A stretch of DNA of 64,000 bases. Source: Candidatus Sulfotelmatobacter sp. (GTDB lineage Bacteria; Acidobacteriota; Terriglobia; Terriglobales; Acidobacteriaceae). The position numbers were made by a program, and so were the translations under genes. Shown in pieces: positions 55,770 through 64,000 of the stretch; within the stretch, counting starts at the first letter, position 1, and the number at the start of each line of letters is the position of its first letter. Under the pieces are notes generated by a model. That model was not told the DNA's origin and ran no database searches. It saw only the letters and a list, made by a program, of their open reading frames with translations. Where the stretch lies: assembly GCA_036500765.1 (NCBI GenBank), contig DASYBM010000015.1, positions 62,001 through 126,000 on the forward strand, given 5' to 3'.

Positions 55770-55810
55770 TGAGCAGGCTTCGCCTGAGGAAGGGTTCCGC
55801 TTGAGATGAC
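55770..55810. repeat. Repeat R4 degenerate copy
   Basis: GAGCAGGCTTCGCCTGAGGAAGGGTTCCGCTTGAGATGAC. It lies in the 200-base gap between the HAD and the repeat-protein genes. Confidence 0.55.
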
Positions 55811-55845
55811 GCCCGGACGTGCGTTAGCTCAGTAGGAATGGAGGA

Positions 55846-56508
55846 TTAGAGAAGAGTTAGGTTCAAGCCTGCTGGATCCGAGACCGCCGAGGTTACACGG
55901 ATATCGGCGCAATTGTTGGCGATCCAGTCGGCGCCGGCTTCTTGCAGCGGGGTTTCGTGGACCGTGGTTGTGAAGGCGATCACTCTTGCTCCCGCGGCTT
56001 TACCCGAGCGGACCCCGGCGGGGGCGTCTTCGAAGACAATGCATTCTGTCGAATCGAATCCGAGAAGGGATGCGCCTTTGAGATAGGGCTCGGGGTGTGG
56101 TTTGCCGTGGGTAATGTCGTTGGAGGTAATGAACTTCATGGGAAGCGGCAGCCCTGCGGCGCGGAGGCGAACTTCGGCCAGCGCGCGGGTGCACGAAGTG
56201 ACGATGGTCCAACGGTCGGCAGGAAGGCTGGCGAGCAATGCGAGCGCTCCGGGCAGGGGGACGACGCCCTCGAGGTCTGCGATTTCGCGGCGCTCCACCT
56301 CGCGATTCTCGGCGTCGTGATCGGCGTGCGGGAGATATTCGCGGACGGTCGTGAGACTGGGGCGGCCGTGGGCGCTGGCGACGACTTGTTCGGGGTCGAA
56401 TCCGCGCTCGATGGCCCAGCGCCGCCACACGCGGGCGACCGCCGGAGTTGAGTCAATCAGGACTCCATCCATGTCGAACAAGAGAGCGGCGCAGTGAATT
56501 CGGGTCAT
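55846..56508 (-). CDS. HAD-superfamily sugar phosphatase (beta-PGM-like)
   Basis: 220 residues. Motif I FDMDGVLIDST (nucleophile Asp13, acid/base Asp15), motif II VTSCTR (Thr), motif III lysine in HGKPHPEPYLKGA, motif IV FEDAPAGVRSGKAAGARVI. The cap follows motif I, as in subclass IA. Sequence is close to 2-deoxyglucose-6-phosphate or glycerol-1-phosphatases rather than true phosphoglucomutases, but that is not certain. Monocistronic. Confidence 0.88.
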   Translation of the reverse strand: MTRIHCAALLFDMDGVLIDSTPAVARVWRRWAIERGFDPEQVVASAHGRPSLTTVREYLPHADHDAENREVERREIADLEGVVPLPGALALLASLPADRWTIVTSCTRALAEVRLRAAGLPLPMKFITSNDITHGKPHPEPYLKGASLLGFDSTECIVFEDAPAGVRSGKAAGARVIAFTTTVHETPLQEAGADWIANNCADIRVTSAVSDPAGLNLTLL

Positions 56509-56631
56509 AGTTTACTGATATAGCCATATTACGGTTTACCGGTCATAGCTTACATTTTTCTGGGTTCCTGCATCTGACGCTTTGGGGATGTTGACAGTTC
56601 CGTTCGCTCCGTTCGCTCCGTTCGGAAGTAA

Positions 56632-57114
56632 TTGGAAATGGGGGAGAATGAAGTGTCGCGAGGGTCCGTAGGTTTCCTGCGCTTCTTAGGCTATGTCGCG
56701 AAGTTTTCCGGCGGGTGTGCGCGTTTTAAGAAGATCCGGGCGAAGGGGTTACTGCGTGCATTGAGCCCAGTTGGGGCGGGCTTGCTGTCACTCAGTTGCG
56801 GTTCGGGTCATGCGATCCTTCTGGTGAGCGCTCCGGCAAATGTGGTGGCCGATTCGCCCTTTAACGTTACGGTGACCGCGATGTACCAGGGAAAGCGGGA
56901 CACGATTATCGATGGGCCGATACACTTCACGACGAGCGACGCGGCCGCGCAGCTTCCCACTCTTTACGTGTTTACCGCGGCTGACGCCGGCTCCCATACT
57001 TTTACTGGCCTCACGCTGGTGACCCCCGGCAATCAAACCATCACCGTGTCCGATTATGACGCGACTCCGATTGCGGGAAGCGCGAACGTTGTGGTTTCTG
57101 GCGCGGCCCAGTGA
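56632..57114 (+). CDS. Putative lipoprotein with Ig-like domain
   Basis: 160 residues. A hydrophobic segment ending in GLLSLSCGSG resembles a lipobox, though it is preceded by about 45 basic residues; a start nearer the lipobox is possible. The mature part (ILLVSAPANVVADSPFNVTVTAMYQGK... AADAGSHTFTGLTLVTPGNQTITVSD) is an Ig-like fold of the type repeated in large Acidobacterial adhesins, here as a single unit. Function unknown. Confidence 0.6.
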   Translation: MEMGENEVSRGSVGFLRFLGYVAKFSGGCARFKKIRAKGLLRALSPVGAGLLSLSCGSGHAILLVSAPANVVADSPFNVTVTAMYQGKRDTIIDGPIHFTTSDAAAQLPTLYVFTAADAGSHTFTGLTLVTPGNQTITVSDYDATPIAGSANVVVSGAAQ

Positions 57115-57285
57115 CGACGGAAGCCGTTGCCGGCAATAGCGATTCCAGCCAACAAATAGAAGTCCTATCGCATCGGAATGCTTTTGGTGGGCATTGTTCG
57201 ACATTTCGGCGCACTAAGGAAAGAACCCGCAATTGGGCCGGCAGACAGAGATTCCGTTCCACAACGTTTGAAAGAAAAAAGGCCA

Positions 57286-58269
57286 ATGAGACGGCTTGCG
57301 GGAAACGCATGCTCTGCGCTCTTGCCCATTCAGAAAGAACGGCAGAAAATCATTTGGTCCCTGGTGTTGCTCTCGGCCAGCATCACTTTGGTTGCACCTT
57401 CGGCAGAAGCCCGGGGTTGCGGCTACACGCCGGCGAATTCCGGCAGCGCCGAAATAAATAACTCGCGCGCCTCGTGCCATCCTGCGTGCGAGTGCGAAAC
57501 GATCGCAGTGGGGCGAGACTCCGGGTCGGATAGCATGGGCCGGCTGGGCTGCGATCGGCAGGAGAACGCCCCGCCCGCGCCGAGTTCGCCGCCGGAAGCG
57601 GGCGGCCAACAGGCGGCAAATTCGAGTCGACTGGAGAAAAAACTCCGGCACTCCCAATTGCCCGATTTCAACCGGGAAATTTATTACCGCAATAAGCTCG
57701 AATTCTCTCTGGACGCAGGATGGCTGCCCATCAATATTCCATTTCCACTGGACTTTCTCGAGGGCGCTCCTTATGTGCTTTATCCGCTTCGCTACACGCT
57801 GGTGCCGGTTGTGGCATCTCTGCGCTGGCACGTGGATGGGGTGGGAAGTCCATTCATTCTGCGGGGCAATTGGGACGTTACTTTCAGCGGGTCGTATACC
57901 GCGATTCCGAAAGGCGCGGAGACGCGATATTTTTCCTATGACATGGGCATTCGCCGGAATTTTGTTCCGCGCAATTGGCGCGCCACGCCGTACGTCGATC
58001 TCCGGTTCGGCCTGGGCCTGATCGATGCGAAGGGACCGCTCGGCGTGTACTATGCGCAAGGTCAAGACTACACTTTCACTTGCAACATGGGAGCCGGAGC
58101 GCGCTATAACTTCAATTCCCGCTATGCCATTTCCGCGGGCCTGAATTGGATGCACATCTCCAATGCGAATTTATCCGCGCCGCTGTACTCGAACTACGGC
58201 ATCAACGTCTACGGGCCGATGTTTGGGATCGATATGCGTCTCGGTGGACCTCGGCGACATGCTGAATGA
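57286..58269 (+). CDS. PagL/acyloxyacyl hydrolase-like outer membrane protein
   Basis: 327 residues from ATG 57286 (an ATG at 57178 is possible). A hydrophobic leader (IIWSLVLLSASITLVAPSAEA) is followed by about 80 hydrophilic residues with six cysteines (RGCGYTP, SCHPACECE, GRLGCDR). A beta-barrel of about 190 residues comes next. The end GVYYAQGQDYTFTCNMGAGARYNFNSRYAISAGLNWMHISNANLS...NYGINVYGP carries the HxSN motif of PagL, which removes the 3-O-acyl chain of lipid A. The Cys-rich part before the barrel is not usual in PagL. Confidence 0.8.
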   Translation: MRRLAGNACSALLPIQKERQKIIWSLVLLSASITLVAPSAEARGCGYTPANSGSAEINNSRASCHPACECETIAVGRDSGSDSMGRLGCDRQENAPPAPSSPPEAGGQQAANSSRLEKKLRHSQLPDFNREIYYRNKLEFSLDAGWLPINIPFPLDFLEGAPYVLYPLRYTLVPVVASLRWHVDGVGSPFILRGNWDVTFSGSYTAIPKGAETRYFSYDMGIRRNFVPRNWRATPYVDLRFGLGLIDAKGPLGVYYAQGQDYTFTCNMGAGARYNFNSRYAISAGLNWMHISNANLSAPLYSNYGINVYGPMFGIDMRLGGPRRHAE

Positions 58270-58362
58270 TTCTTTCGGCTGCGTACTGCCGAAACGAACG
58301 GACACCGCTTCGTTTCTTGGGTAGTGGTACAGTTTGGCTTACGCGCAGAGCCGGTCAAGCGG

Positions 58363-58400
58363 GAGATCCTTCGCTTCGCCTGAAGAACGGCTCCGCTTGA
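58363..58400. repeat. Repeat R4 copy
   Basis: GAGATCCTTCGCTTCGCCTGAAGAACGGCTCCGCTTGA, nearly identical to the unit at 51020. It lies before the kinase gene. Confidence 0.72.
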
Positions 58401-58460
58401 TTGGATAACGACGTTGGATGACATCATAGTCTAGAAAGCTAAAGAATCGGTTGACGCTTT

Positions 58461-60590
58461 ATGCCCCTCGCGGACGGTAGTCGCCTAGGCATCTACGAAA
58501 TTCACGCTCCCATCGGCGCCGGTGGCATGGGAGAGGTGTACCGCGCGACTGACACCAGGCTGGGGCGTGAGATTGCGGTCAAGATTCTTCCCGGCGAGAT
58601 GGCGCAAGATGCGGATCGGCTGGCGCGTTTCCATCGCGAGGCGCGGGCCGTGGCCGCTCTCAATCATCCCAATGTGGTGACGCTGTACTCGGTGGAGGAG
58701 TGCGACGGCGTGCACTTTCTCACCATGGAACTGGTCGAAGGCCTGTCGCTGGACCGGCGCATTGCCGGAGGCGGCCTGCCGGTCGAGCAGATCATCGCAA
58801 TCGCGGGCGCGCTGGCCGAAGCGCTGGCGGCGGCGCATGAGAAAGGGATTGTGCATCGCGACCTGAAACCGGCCAACGTAATGGTGACGAACGATGGCCG
58901 CGTCAAGGTGCTGGATTTTGGGTTGGCGAAAGATGTCGGGGCGGAATCCTCGACCGACGCCACATTGACTTCGGCCGGGCGAACGGAAGTCGGCATGGTG
59001 ATGGGGACGCCAGGTTACATGTCGCCGGAACAGGTTTCCGGACGCGCGCTTGACCATCGCACCGATATTTTTTCCTTGGGCGTGGTGCTGCACGAGATGG
59101 CGACGGGCCGGCGGCCATTCGCCGGGACTTCTTCGGCGGAACTGGTAACTTCGATCCTGCGCGATAATCCGCCGCTCGTCACCGATACCCGGGCCGAGTT
59201 GCCTAACGATTTGGCCCGAGTAATCCGGCGTTGCCTGGAAAAGGATCCTCGCCACCGGGTACAGACGGCGCGCGATGTGAGCAATGAATTTCGCGACCTG
59301 GCGCAACTGGCATCCCGGCCCAAGCCCGATCCCGTCTCGGCTTCGCGGCCTGTAAGCGCAAACGATTCTGGGGCGGCTCGAGCTGACGAAGGTTTTTGGG
59401 TAGCTGTGCTGCCGTTCAAATATGGCGGCTCCAATCCCGATGTGGCGGCCCTCGCCGAAGGCGTGACGGAAGAGATTGTCACCGGCCTCGCGCGCTTCGC
59501 CTACCTGCGGGTGATCGCGCACAGTTCGGCCTTGCGCTACGCCCAGGGTGCTGTGGATGTCCGGTCGGCGGGCAAGGATCTGGGGGCACGGTATGTAATG
59601 GAAGGGAGCCTGCGCCAGGCCGGCTCAAGGCTGCGCATCGCCGTGCAGTTGGTCGACGCAGTCTCCGGCGCTCATCTGTGGGCTGAGACCTACGATCGTC
59701 CTTACCAGGCCGAAGCCGTCTTCGAGCTGCAAGACGAGGTTGTGCCCAAGATCGTCTCCACGGTCGCGGACACCCAAGGCGTTCTGCCGCACAGCATGGG
59801 CGAAGCGCTGCGGACGAAGGACGTCAGTCAGCTGAGTCCATACGAGGCGGTGCTTTGCGCTTTCTCTTACCTCCACCGGGTCAGTCCAGAAGACCACGCC
59901 AAAGCGCGTGAGGGATTGGAGCGGGCGGTGAAGCAGGCGCCGGGATATGCACCCGCCTGGGCGATGCTCGCGATCGTTACCCGGGAAGAGTACAACCACG
60001 GTTTCAACACCCGACCCGATCCTCTGGGACGAGCGTTCGCGGCAGCACGGAGCGCGACGGAGGCCGCGCCCTCGAATCATCTGGCGCATCACGCGCTCGC
60101 CTCGGTGCTGTTCTTCCAGCGCGAGTTGCAGGCTTTCCACACCGAGGCGCAGCGCGCAATTGCACTCAATCCGATGGACGGATTCACGTTCGCTTATCTG
60201 GGCATGCTGACTGCTTTTGCCGGCGAGTGGGAACGCGGTTGTGCCTGGTCGGAGAAGGCGCGGAACCTCAACCCACATCATCCCGGCTGGTATTGGTTCC
60301 CGCCTGTGTTCGATGCTTATCGAAAAGGCGACTATCGCGGTGCGCTGGAGATTGCTCAGAACATCAACCTGCCCAGCTTCTGGCGTACCAATCTCGTGTT
60401 GGCGGTAATCTACGGGCAACTGGGCGAGGCGGAGCCGGCGCGCAAAGCCCTGCGGGCCTTGCTGGCCGCGCGTCCCGAATTCGCGGCGGCGCGCGAAGAG
60501 TGCGCCAAGTGGTGGCAGCCGGAAATGGTGGAGAAGTTGATCGACGGCCTGCGCAAAGCAGGGCTGGAAATTCCCGGCGGCAATTCCTGA
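58461..60590 (+). CDS. Ser/Thr protein kinase fused to TolB-like and TPR domains
   Basis: 709 residues. The Hanks-type kinase occupies about 10-280: IGAGGMGEVYRA, Lys41 in AVKIL, HRDLKPANV (catalytic Asp134), DFGLAK (Asp152) and the MGTPGYMSPEQVSG activation end. No transmembrane helix follows. Residues about 310-440 form the domain (VAVLPFKYGGSNPDVAALAEGVTEEIV...VDAVSGAHLWAETYDRP) typical of adenylate-cyclase-type regulators. TPR-like repeats run from about 460 to 690. It is probably a cytoplasmic signalling protein that phosphorylates partners held by the TPR. No adjacent phosphatase. Confidence 0.92.
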   Translation: MPLADGSRLGIYEIHAPIGAGGMGEVYRATDTRLGREIAVKILPGEMAQDADRLARFHREARAVAALNHPNVVTLYSVEECDGVHFLTMELVEGLSLDRRIAGGGLPVEQIIAIAGALAEALAAAHEKGIVHRDLKPANVMVTNDGRVKVLDFGLAKDVGAESSTDATLTSAGRTEVGMVMGTPGYMSPEQVSGRALDHRTDIFSLGVVLHEMATGRRPFAGTSSAELVTSILRDNPPLVTDTRAELPNDLARVIRRCLEKDPRHRVQTARDVSNEFRDLAQLASRPKPDPVSASRPVSANDSGAARADEGFWVAVLPFKYGGSNPDVAALAEGVTEEIVTGLARFAYLRVIAHSSALRYAQGAVDVRSAGKDLGARYVMEGSLRQAGSRLRIAVQLVDAVSGAHLWAETYDRPYQAEAVFELQDEVVPKIVSTVADTQGVLPHSMGEALRTKDVSQLSPYEAVLCAFSYLHRVSPEDHAKAREGLERAVKQAPGYAPAWAMLAIVTREEYNHGFNTRPDPLGRAFAAARSATEAAPSNHLAHHALASVLFFQRELQAFHTEAQRAIALNPMDGFTFAYLGMLTAFAGEWERGCAWSEKARNLNPHHPGWYWFPPVFDAYRKGDYRGALEIAQNINLPSFWRTNLVLAVIYGQLGEAEPARKALRALLAARPEFAAAREECAKWWQPEMVEKLIDGLRKAGLEIPGGNS

Positions 60591-60689
60591 ATTATCTAAA
60601 AACGTAGTCGTTGTTCGGCGATTGCGGTCAATTCGATTCGCCGGATGCGAGGTACTCCCCACCGCGCATCTCGGGGGTGATATCCAAGG

Positions 60690-60858
60690 TTCGACAAGGC
60701 GACCCCGATCCCGATCACATCAGCACCAGTTTCGTTGAATGGCAGAACCTAATCATGAGAATGCAGATGCGCCGATCCACCCGGCTCACGAATGCGTTCA
60801 GCAAGAAACTGTCGCATCTGAAAGCCGCTGTGGGACTGCATTTTCGCATGGTATAATT
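60690..60858 (+). pseudogene. IS1-like transposase C-terminal remnant
   Basis: The reading [20 protein letters not shown] and then [24 protein letters not shown] corresponds to the conserved end of IS1-type DDE transposases (S-T/[27 protein letters not shown]). Only about 50 residues are left. The rest of the transposase and the ends are missing, and the frame stops at FRMV. It is a relic, not an active element. Confidence 0.72.
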
Positions 60859-61196
60859 TTTGTAGAGTACACAAAACATTGCGTGTAACCTCGGCGATGG
60901 AGTCTGGAATCGCGGATCACGTATGGGGACTTTCGGAACTCCTCACTGCAAACGAGCTAGCATAAAAATTGACAAAACCTGTCGAACTTCTCCTTGCTTC
61001 CCGGAATGGGAGTGATATACCATTCCGGCGAGTACGAAAGTAAACCCCAAATACCTGTTTTGGAATCTAAATTGCTTATACGGTTACCGAAGTACACGCC
61101 CGGCTTTTGGTTACCGGGGTTATGTCGGTGATGTTGAACCATCGGCCAACTGATCGCAAAATCAGTTTGCGCCGATAGATTTGTTTCGGAGAGTGG
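60859..61196. other. AT-richer gene-less stretch with inverted repeat
   Basis: No gene. It holds CCGGAATG...CATTCCGG (61001-61008 and 61021-61028) around GTGATATAC, and a possible TTGACA (60969-60974). It may be the upstream region of the next gene pair. Base composition is lower in G+C than the surroundings, as expected beside a transposase relic. Confidence 0.5.
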
Positions 61197-61736
61197 ATGG
61201 GCACCTTGACAGCACCTGCCGTCGAACTAAAAGAGCACCCGATAATGGTGACCGTCCAGGATTCCATATCTGGAAACGGCTTCCACGCACGCATTACCTT
61301 ATCTGCTGGACGAGCATTAATGAAGGAAGAGCACGGCAAGTGGTGGATGTACGGGGTGCGTCCTGCCGGGATCGCTGCCTCTGGCGAGAACATCGAGGAT
61401 GCATTCCTGCGCTTCCGAAGTGCGTACAAGGAAATCCTATTCGACATAGCACAGGAAAGCGCGAGCTTCCAACAGTTCGAGGAAGAGGTAGAGCGTTTTT
61501 TCAACGAGAACGACGCCGACAACGAGGATGAGCGACTGTGGGAGAAGGCGTTGGCGACCGTCCGCACGACTGCGTGCTCTCCGCCCGCTCCGTTCGCTAA
61601 TTTGCCGCGATTGTCGCCGGAGAACCACCCGTCTTTCATCAAGGTGGAGCGGTTGGATGCAGGGGCAAATGTGCGCCTCACGCCCAGCGAGAATGTAGCT
61701 GATACCTACGCCTACTCATTCCCTAAAGCCGCCTAA
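61197..61736 (+). CDS. HicB-like protein, first gene of a TA-like pair
   Basis: 179 residues with GGAGAG before ATG. The N-terminal part (IMVTVQDSISGNGFHARITLSAGRALMKEEHGKWWMYGVRPAGIAASGENIEDAFLRFRSAYKEILFDIA) has the beta-alpha layout of HicB-type antitoxins: ligand-like strands, then a helix after ENIEDAF. The C-terminal half is acidic, then Pro-rich. Only three bases separate its stop from the next gene, whose product resembles HicA. The pairing suggests antitoxin then toxin, the reverse of hicAB. No experimental homolog is known to me. Confidence 0.6.
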   Translation: MGTLTAPAVELKEHPIMVTVQDSISGNGFHARITLSAGRALMKEEHGKWWMYGVRPAGIAASGENIEDAFLRFRSAYKEILFDIAQESASFQQFEEEVERFFNENDADNEDERLWEKALATVRTTACSPPAPFANLPRLSPENHPSFIKVERLDAGANVRLTPSENVADTYAYSFPKAA

Positions 61737-61739
61737 TGC

Positions 61740-61961
61740 ATGTCAGCATCCGCCAGTTTCAGTGACATTCAGCGGATGCTGACAACCTGCGCTCCCGGCC
61801 ACACCATACGACGGACAACGCATGGTCGCTGCGTATCGTATGGAAGCCTCGTATACCGTGACTTGCCGAAGTTCGACACCATCGAAGTGGGGCACGTCAA
61901 AAAGATGGCCCGCCATTTTGGGATTTACGATTGCGCGAAAAAATTCCTGAACATCTGCTAG
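61740..61961 (+). CDS. HicA-like small protein, second gene of the pair
   Basis: 73 residues: SFSDIQRMLTTCAPGHTIRR, then THGRCVSYGSLVYRDLPKFDTIEVGHVKKMARHFGIYDCAKKFL. The layout (helix, strands, and a final V-x-KMARHFGI helix) is like HicA, and GHVKKMARHFGI matches the typical HicA ending. It lacks the classic G-S-H-x-x-Y/F catalytic His, having RTTHGRC instead. No ribosome site is visible, so translation is probably coupled to the upstream gene. Confidence 0.5.
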   Translation: MSASASFSDIQRMLTTCAPGHTIRRTTHGRCVSYGSLVYRDLPKFDTIEVGHVKKMARHFGIYDCAKKFLNIC

Positions 61962-62061
61962 GGGAATGCCGAAGGTTCGGCACCTTGCCGACATGTAGTC
62001 ACCGGTCGAGTTCCTTGCCTGTGGAAAAGTCATCAACGCACTGTTAGGACACTACCGATTA

Positions 62062-64000
62062 TCAGTTCCAGAACGGCGACATCTCCAGCGTGAGCACTTC
62101 GAATGGCCTCAGATGAAACGTGTGCCGTTCCTGCGTCGAAATAGCAATTGACTTGGCGGTGACATTTTTCCACGGGCTGCTTGCCTTGAACGCGCGCGCG
62201 GAATTCGCCGGCAATTCGAGCAGCGTCGCCAAAGGCGCAGTGAAATCCTGCGGCTGATCGCTGGGATTGCGCAGCGTGATGATCGCCTTCTCGCGCGACA
62301 CGCTTTCCCGCACCTTGCTCTCCTTTGACCATGCGCCCCAGCCATAAACTTCCAGACGCGCGGGATCGCCGCCGATCCAGTGCGTGTCTTTGAGAACGCT
62401 TGCATTGTCGCGCGACCATTTGGCGGCTTCTGCCAGAACATCCCAGTCGTCGGCGGAGAGCAGCGACGGAGTAATGTACATCTCCTGCAACTGGGTGCCG
62501 GTGCCGAAGTAGGAGTGCACTTCGTCGGCAAAATCGTGGCCGGGATCGTCGCCGAGGCGTTCGGCATAACGCGCGTAGATGAGGCCGTGCAGCATGAGCG
62601 AATTGATGGGGAACAGTGGGCCGTCCTCGACTATCCAGCGATAGGTTTGCGAGTCGCGATAGGTGATCCAGCGCTGGCGGCTGGTGCCGACGCCGGCGAA
62701 GCTGTGGTCGTCGCCGCCGCGCCAGATGGAATCGGCATTGAGCAGCCAGAATGGAGATGCATAGGTTCCGGTTGTGAGGTTGATATAGAGATCGGGCTTC
62801 TTCGCGCGCAGTTCGCCGATCAGATGGATAGCGGCATCGAAGTCGCTGTCGAACTCGCTGCCTTTGATGACCTCGTTCGCATTTCCGGTGCCATCGAATT
62901 TGAACTGATTCACGCCATATTTCGCGATCATATCGAGGCAGGTGTCGCGGAAATAGCGATAGTATTTCGGCCCGGATAAGGCGAGGCCGCCTTCGTTGGT
63001 TTCGAATGCCTGGGCACGAGCGGAGATCAGGCGCTGCTCCTTCGGCTTGTCGTACCCGCCCCAGGGCGAGAGCCAAATGCCGGGCGCAGCGCCGAAAGAC
63101 GCCGCGGTCTGTGTCACCTTCGTCAGGCCATCGGGGAAACCGGGGTTGAACTTCCATAGGGTGGTGGGATCGTCCCAGCCATCGTCGAACATGAAGCTGT
63201 CGAGTTTTACTCCGCGTCGCTTGGTGAGTTGCTCTCCGAAACTTTCCACGACAGCGACTGCCTGCTGCTCGTTGTAGCGGTCGAAATATCCCAGGTCGTA
63301 CCAGGAGTTGTAATGCAGAAAGGTGCGGTAGGGATGAGCGCGCTCCAGTTCGATGTAGTGTAGAAAGTCACGGCGCATCTGGGTCGGGTGAGCAACGCCA
63401 ATCACCGACGAATAGGTGAAGTCGCGGCCCGGCTGCAAGGGAAGCTCGCGGGAGAGCCAGCAGGTAGCGCGGTCGGCGCGGACGCGACAGTCGGACAAAG
63501 GGTGTTCGAATCCGACGAACCATGTGCCGGCAGTTACGGGCGATCCCTTGACGTGGCCAGAGACAACCGCACCCGGCAAAACAAAATCGAGGAGGCCGAT
63601 CTGGGTGATCGCCACCGGTTGGTGCAGGATGCGGATGTTAATCTCCTGGCGAAGATAGTTGGCGCCATCGCGCAGGATGGCCTTCCAGATGACTCGGAGG
63701 TTGCCGGAGGAATCTTCGAGCACGACGCGGAGTTCGCGGCCGGTCAACTGATCGGCGGCTTTCGGCGATCGCGGCGCGGGGGAAATGTTCCGCAATACGG
63801 GCGCAGCCACAATTTTGAAATCGGAGGAATGCAGCGCGGCACCCTCTTTGGGCACCAACTCAAACACGTTGCCGCCGAGATTCAAGTGCGCTGTCGTGTA
63901 ACGATTGGTCAGGCTCACAGGGCGCAGGATGCCGTCGCGAACGGACCAGGCAGCCGAGATGGCATCGTTGGAAAGGGTGATGGTGCCGTCCTTCATTCCT
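62062..64000 (-). CDS. GH36-like alpha-galactosidase / melibiase (5' end outside window)
   Basis: At least 645 residues; the frame is open at the right edge. An N-terminal beta-sandwich (ITLSNDAISAAWSVRDGILRPVSLTNRY...) leads into a barrel: YNSWYDLGYFDR, FMFDDGWDD, NQFKFDGTGN (probable nucleophile Asp) and WRGGDDHSF (probable acid/base). The end is a small beta domain with TLEMSPFW. The sequence suggests a GH36/clan GH-D enzyme acting on alpha-galactosides. The ATG at 63996 is not preceded by a signal sequence, so the true start is likely beyond the window. Confidence 0.75.
   Translation of the reverse strand, partial: GMKDGTITLSNDAISAAWSVRDGILRPVSLTNRYTTAHLNLGGNVFELVPKEGAALHSSDFKIVAAPVLRNISPAPRSPKAADQLTGRELRVVLEDSSGNLRVIWKAILRDGANYLRQEINIRILHQPVAITQIGLLDFVLPGAVVSGHVKGSPVTAGTWFVGFEHPLSDCRVRADRATCWLSRELPLQPGRDFTYSSVIGVAHPTQMRRDFLHYIELERAHPYRTFLHYNSWYDLGYFDRYNEQQAVAVVESFGEQLTKRRGVKLDSFMFDDGWDDPTTLWKFNPGFPDGLTKVTQTAASFGAAPGIWLSPWGGYDKPKEQRLISARAQAFETNEGGLALSGPKYYRYFRDTCLDMIAKYGVNQFKFDGTGNANEVIKGSEFDSDFDAAIHLIGELRAKKPDLYINLTTGTYASPFWLLNADSIWRGGDDHSFAGVGTSRQRWITYRDSQTYRWIVEDGPLFPINSLMLHGLIYARYAERLGDDPGHDFADEVHSYFGTGTQLQEMYITPSLLSADDWDVLAEAAKWSRDNASVLKDTHWIGGDPARLEVYGWGAWSKESKVRESVSREKAIITLRNPSDQPQDFTAPLATLLELPANSARAFKASSPWKNVTAKSIAISTQERHTFHLRPFEVLTLEMSPFWN

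Overview
The window looks like a chromosomal segment of an Acidobacteriota bacterium (Terriglobia/Koribacter-like). This is inferred from the moderately high G+C, the protein families present (split glycine decarboxylase, FadN-FadA-FadE-type beta-oxidation, a DUF2911 protein, a kinase fused to TolB/TPR modules, PagL-like and OmpA-like envelope proteins, many secreted hydrolases) and a very high load of dispersed palindromic repeats. There are no rRNA or tRNA genes, no CRISPR array and no complete mobile element. Apart from toxin-antitoxin (TA) modules and repeats, the content is core-genome metabolism and envelope biology.

Layout. 1-3.8 kb: TetR - HlyD - ABC ATPase - ABC-2 permease efflux operon (minus strand), permease cut by the window edge. 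4-9.4 kb: secreted polysaccharide deacetylase; a SAM-riboswitch-controlled operon of a threonine-synthase-like enzyme plus a CysO/MoaD-like sulfur carrier; thiC; an HNH protein. 9.6-13.5 kb: small antitoxin-like genes, membrane and secreted proteins, and vapBC-marC. 13.5-23 kb: M28 peptidase, proBA, methyltransferase, aromatic amino acid decarboxylase, a second vapBC, patatin, Nudix. 23.2-30.5 kb: fadN-fadA-fadE fatty acid oxidation genes with hicAB (hicA decayed) and small secreted proteins between them. 30.6-36 kb: esterase, GH27 alpha-galactosidase, DUF2911 protein, membrane TPR protein. 36-40.8 kb: gcvT-gcvH-gcvPA-gcvPB. 41-46.7 kb: AbrB-Doc TA pair, then mraZ-rsmH-(51-aa gene)-ftsL-ftsI, a truncated division/cell wall cluster. 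47-50.3 kb: OmpA-like protein and small proteins. 50.4-54 kb: sugar oxidation module (TIM-barrel isomerase, GMC oxidoreductase, its subunit 3). 54-58.3 kb: BON, repeat-rich, HAD, Ig-like and PagL-like proteins. 58.5-64 kb: Ser/Thr kinase-TPR fusion, transposase relic, HicB/HicA-like pair, partial alpha-galactosidase-like glycoside hydrolase.

How it works together. The clearest regulated unit is promoter - SAM riboswitch - terminator - thrC-like - cysO-like. It ties a threonine-synthase-family enzyme to sulfur and methionine status and suggests protein-thiocarboxylate sulfur transfer. The second theme is repeats. Six families are described: R1, palindromes on GGACGCATTCGTCC; R2, AACCACAGAGG inverted pairs; R3, elements bounded by GTAGCGCC/GGCGCTAC; R4, GTCATCCTGAGC...GAAGGATCT; R5, tandem heptamers GTCGTCG; R6, GACAGCC/GGCTGTC hairpins. 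Several copies supply the stop codon of the neighbouring gene, and one composite R5/R4 palindrome sits in frame inside rsmH. The two vapBC modules share a promoter-operator built on GACTAGTC.
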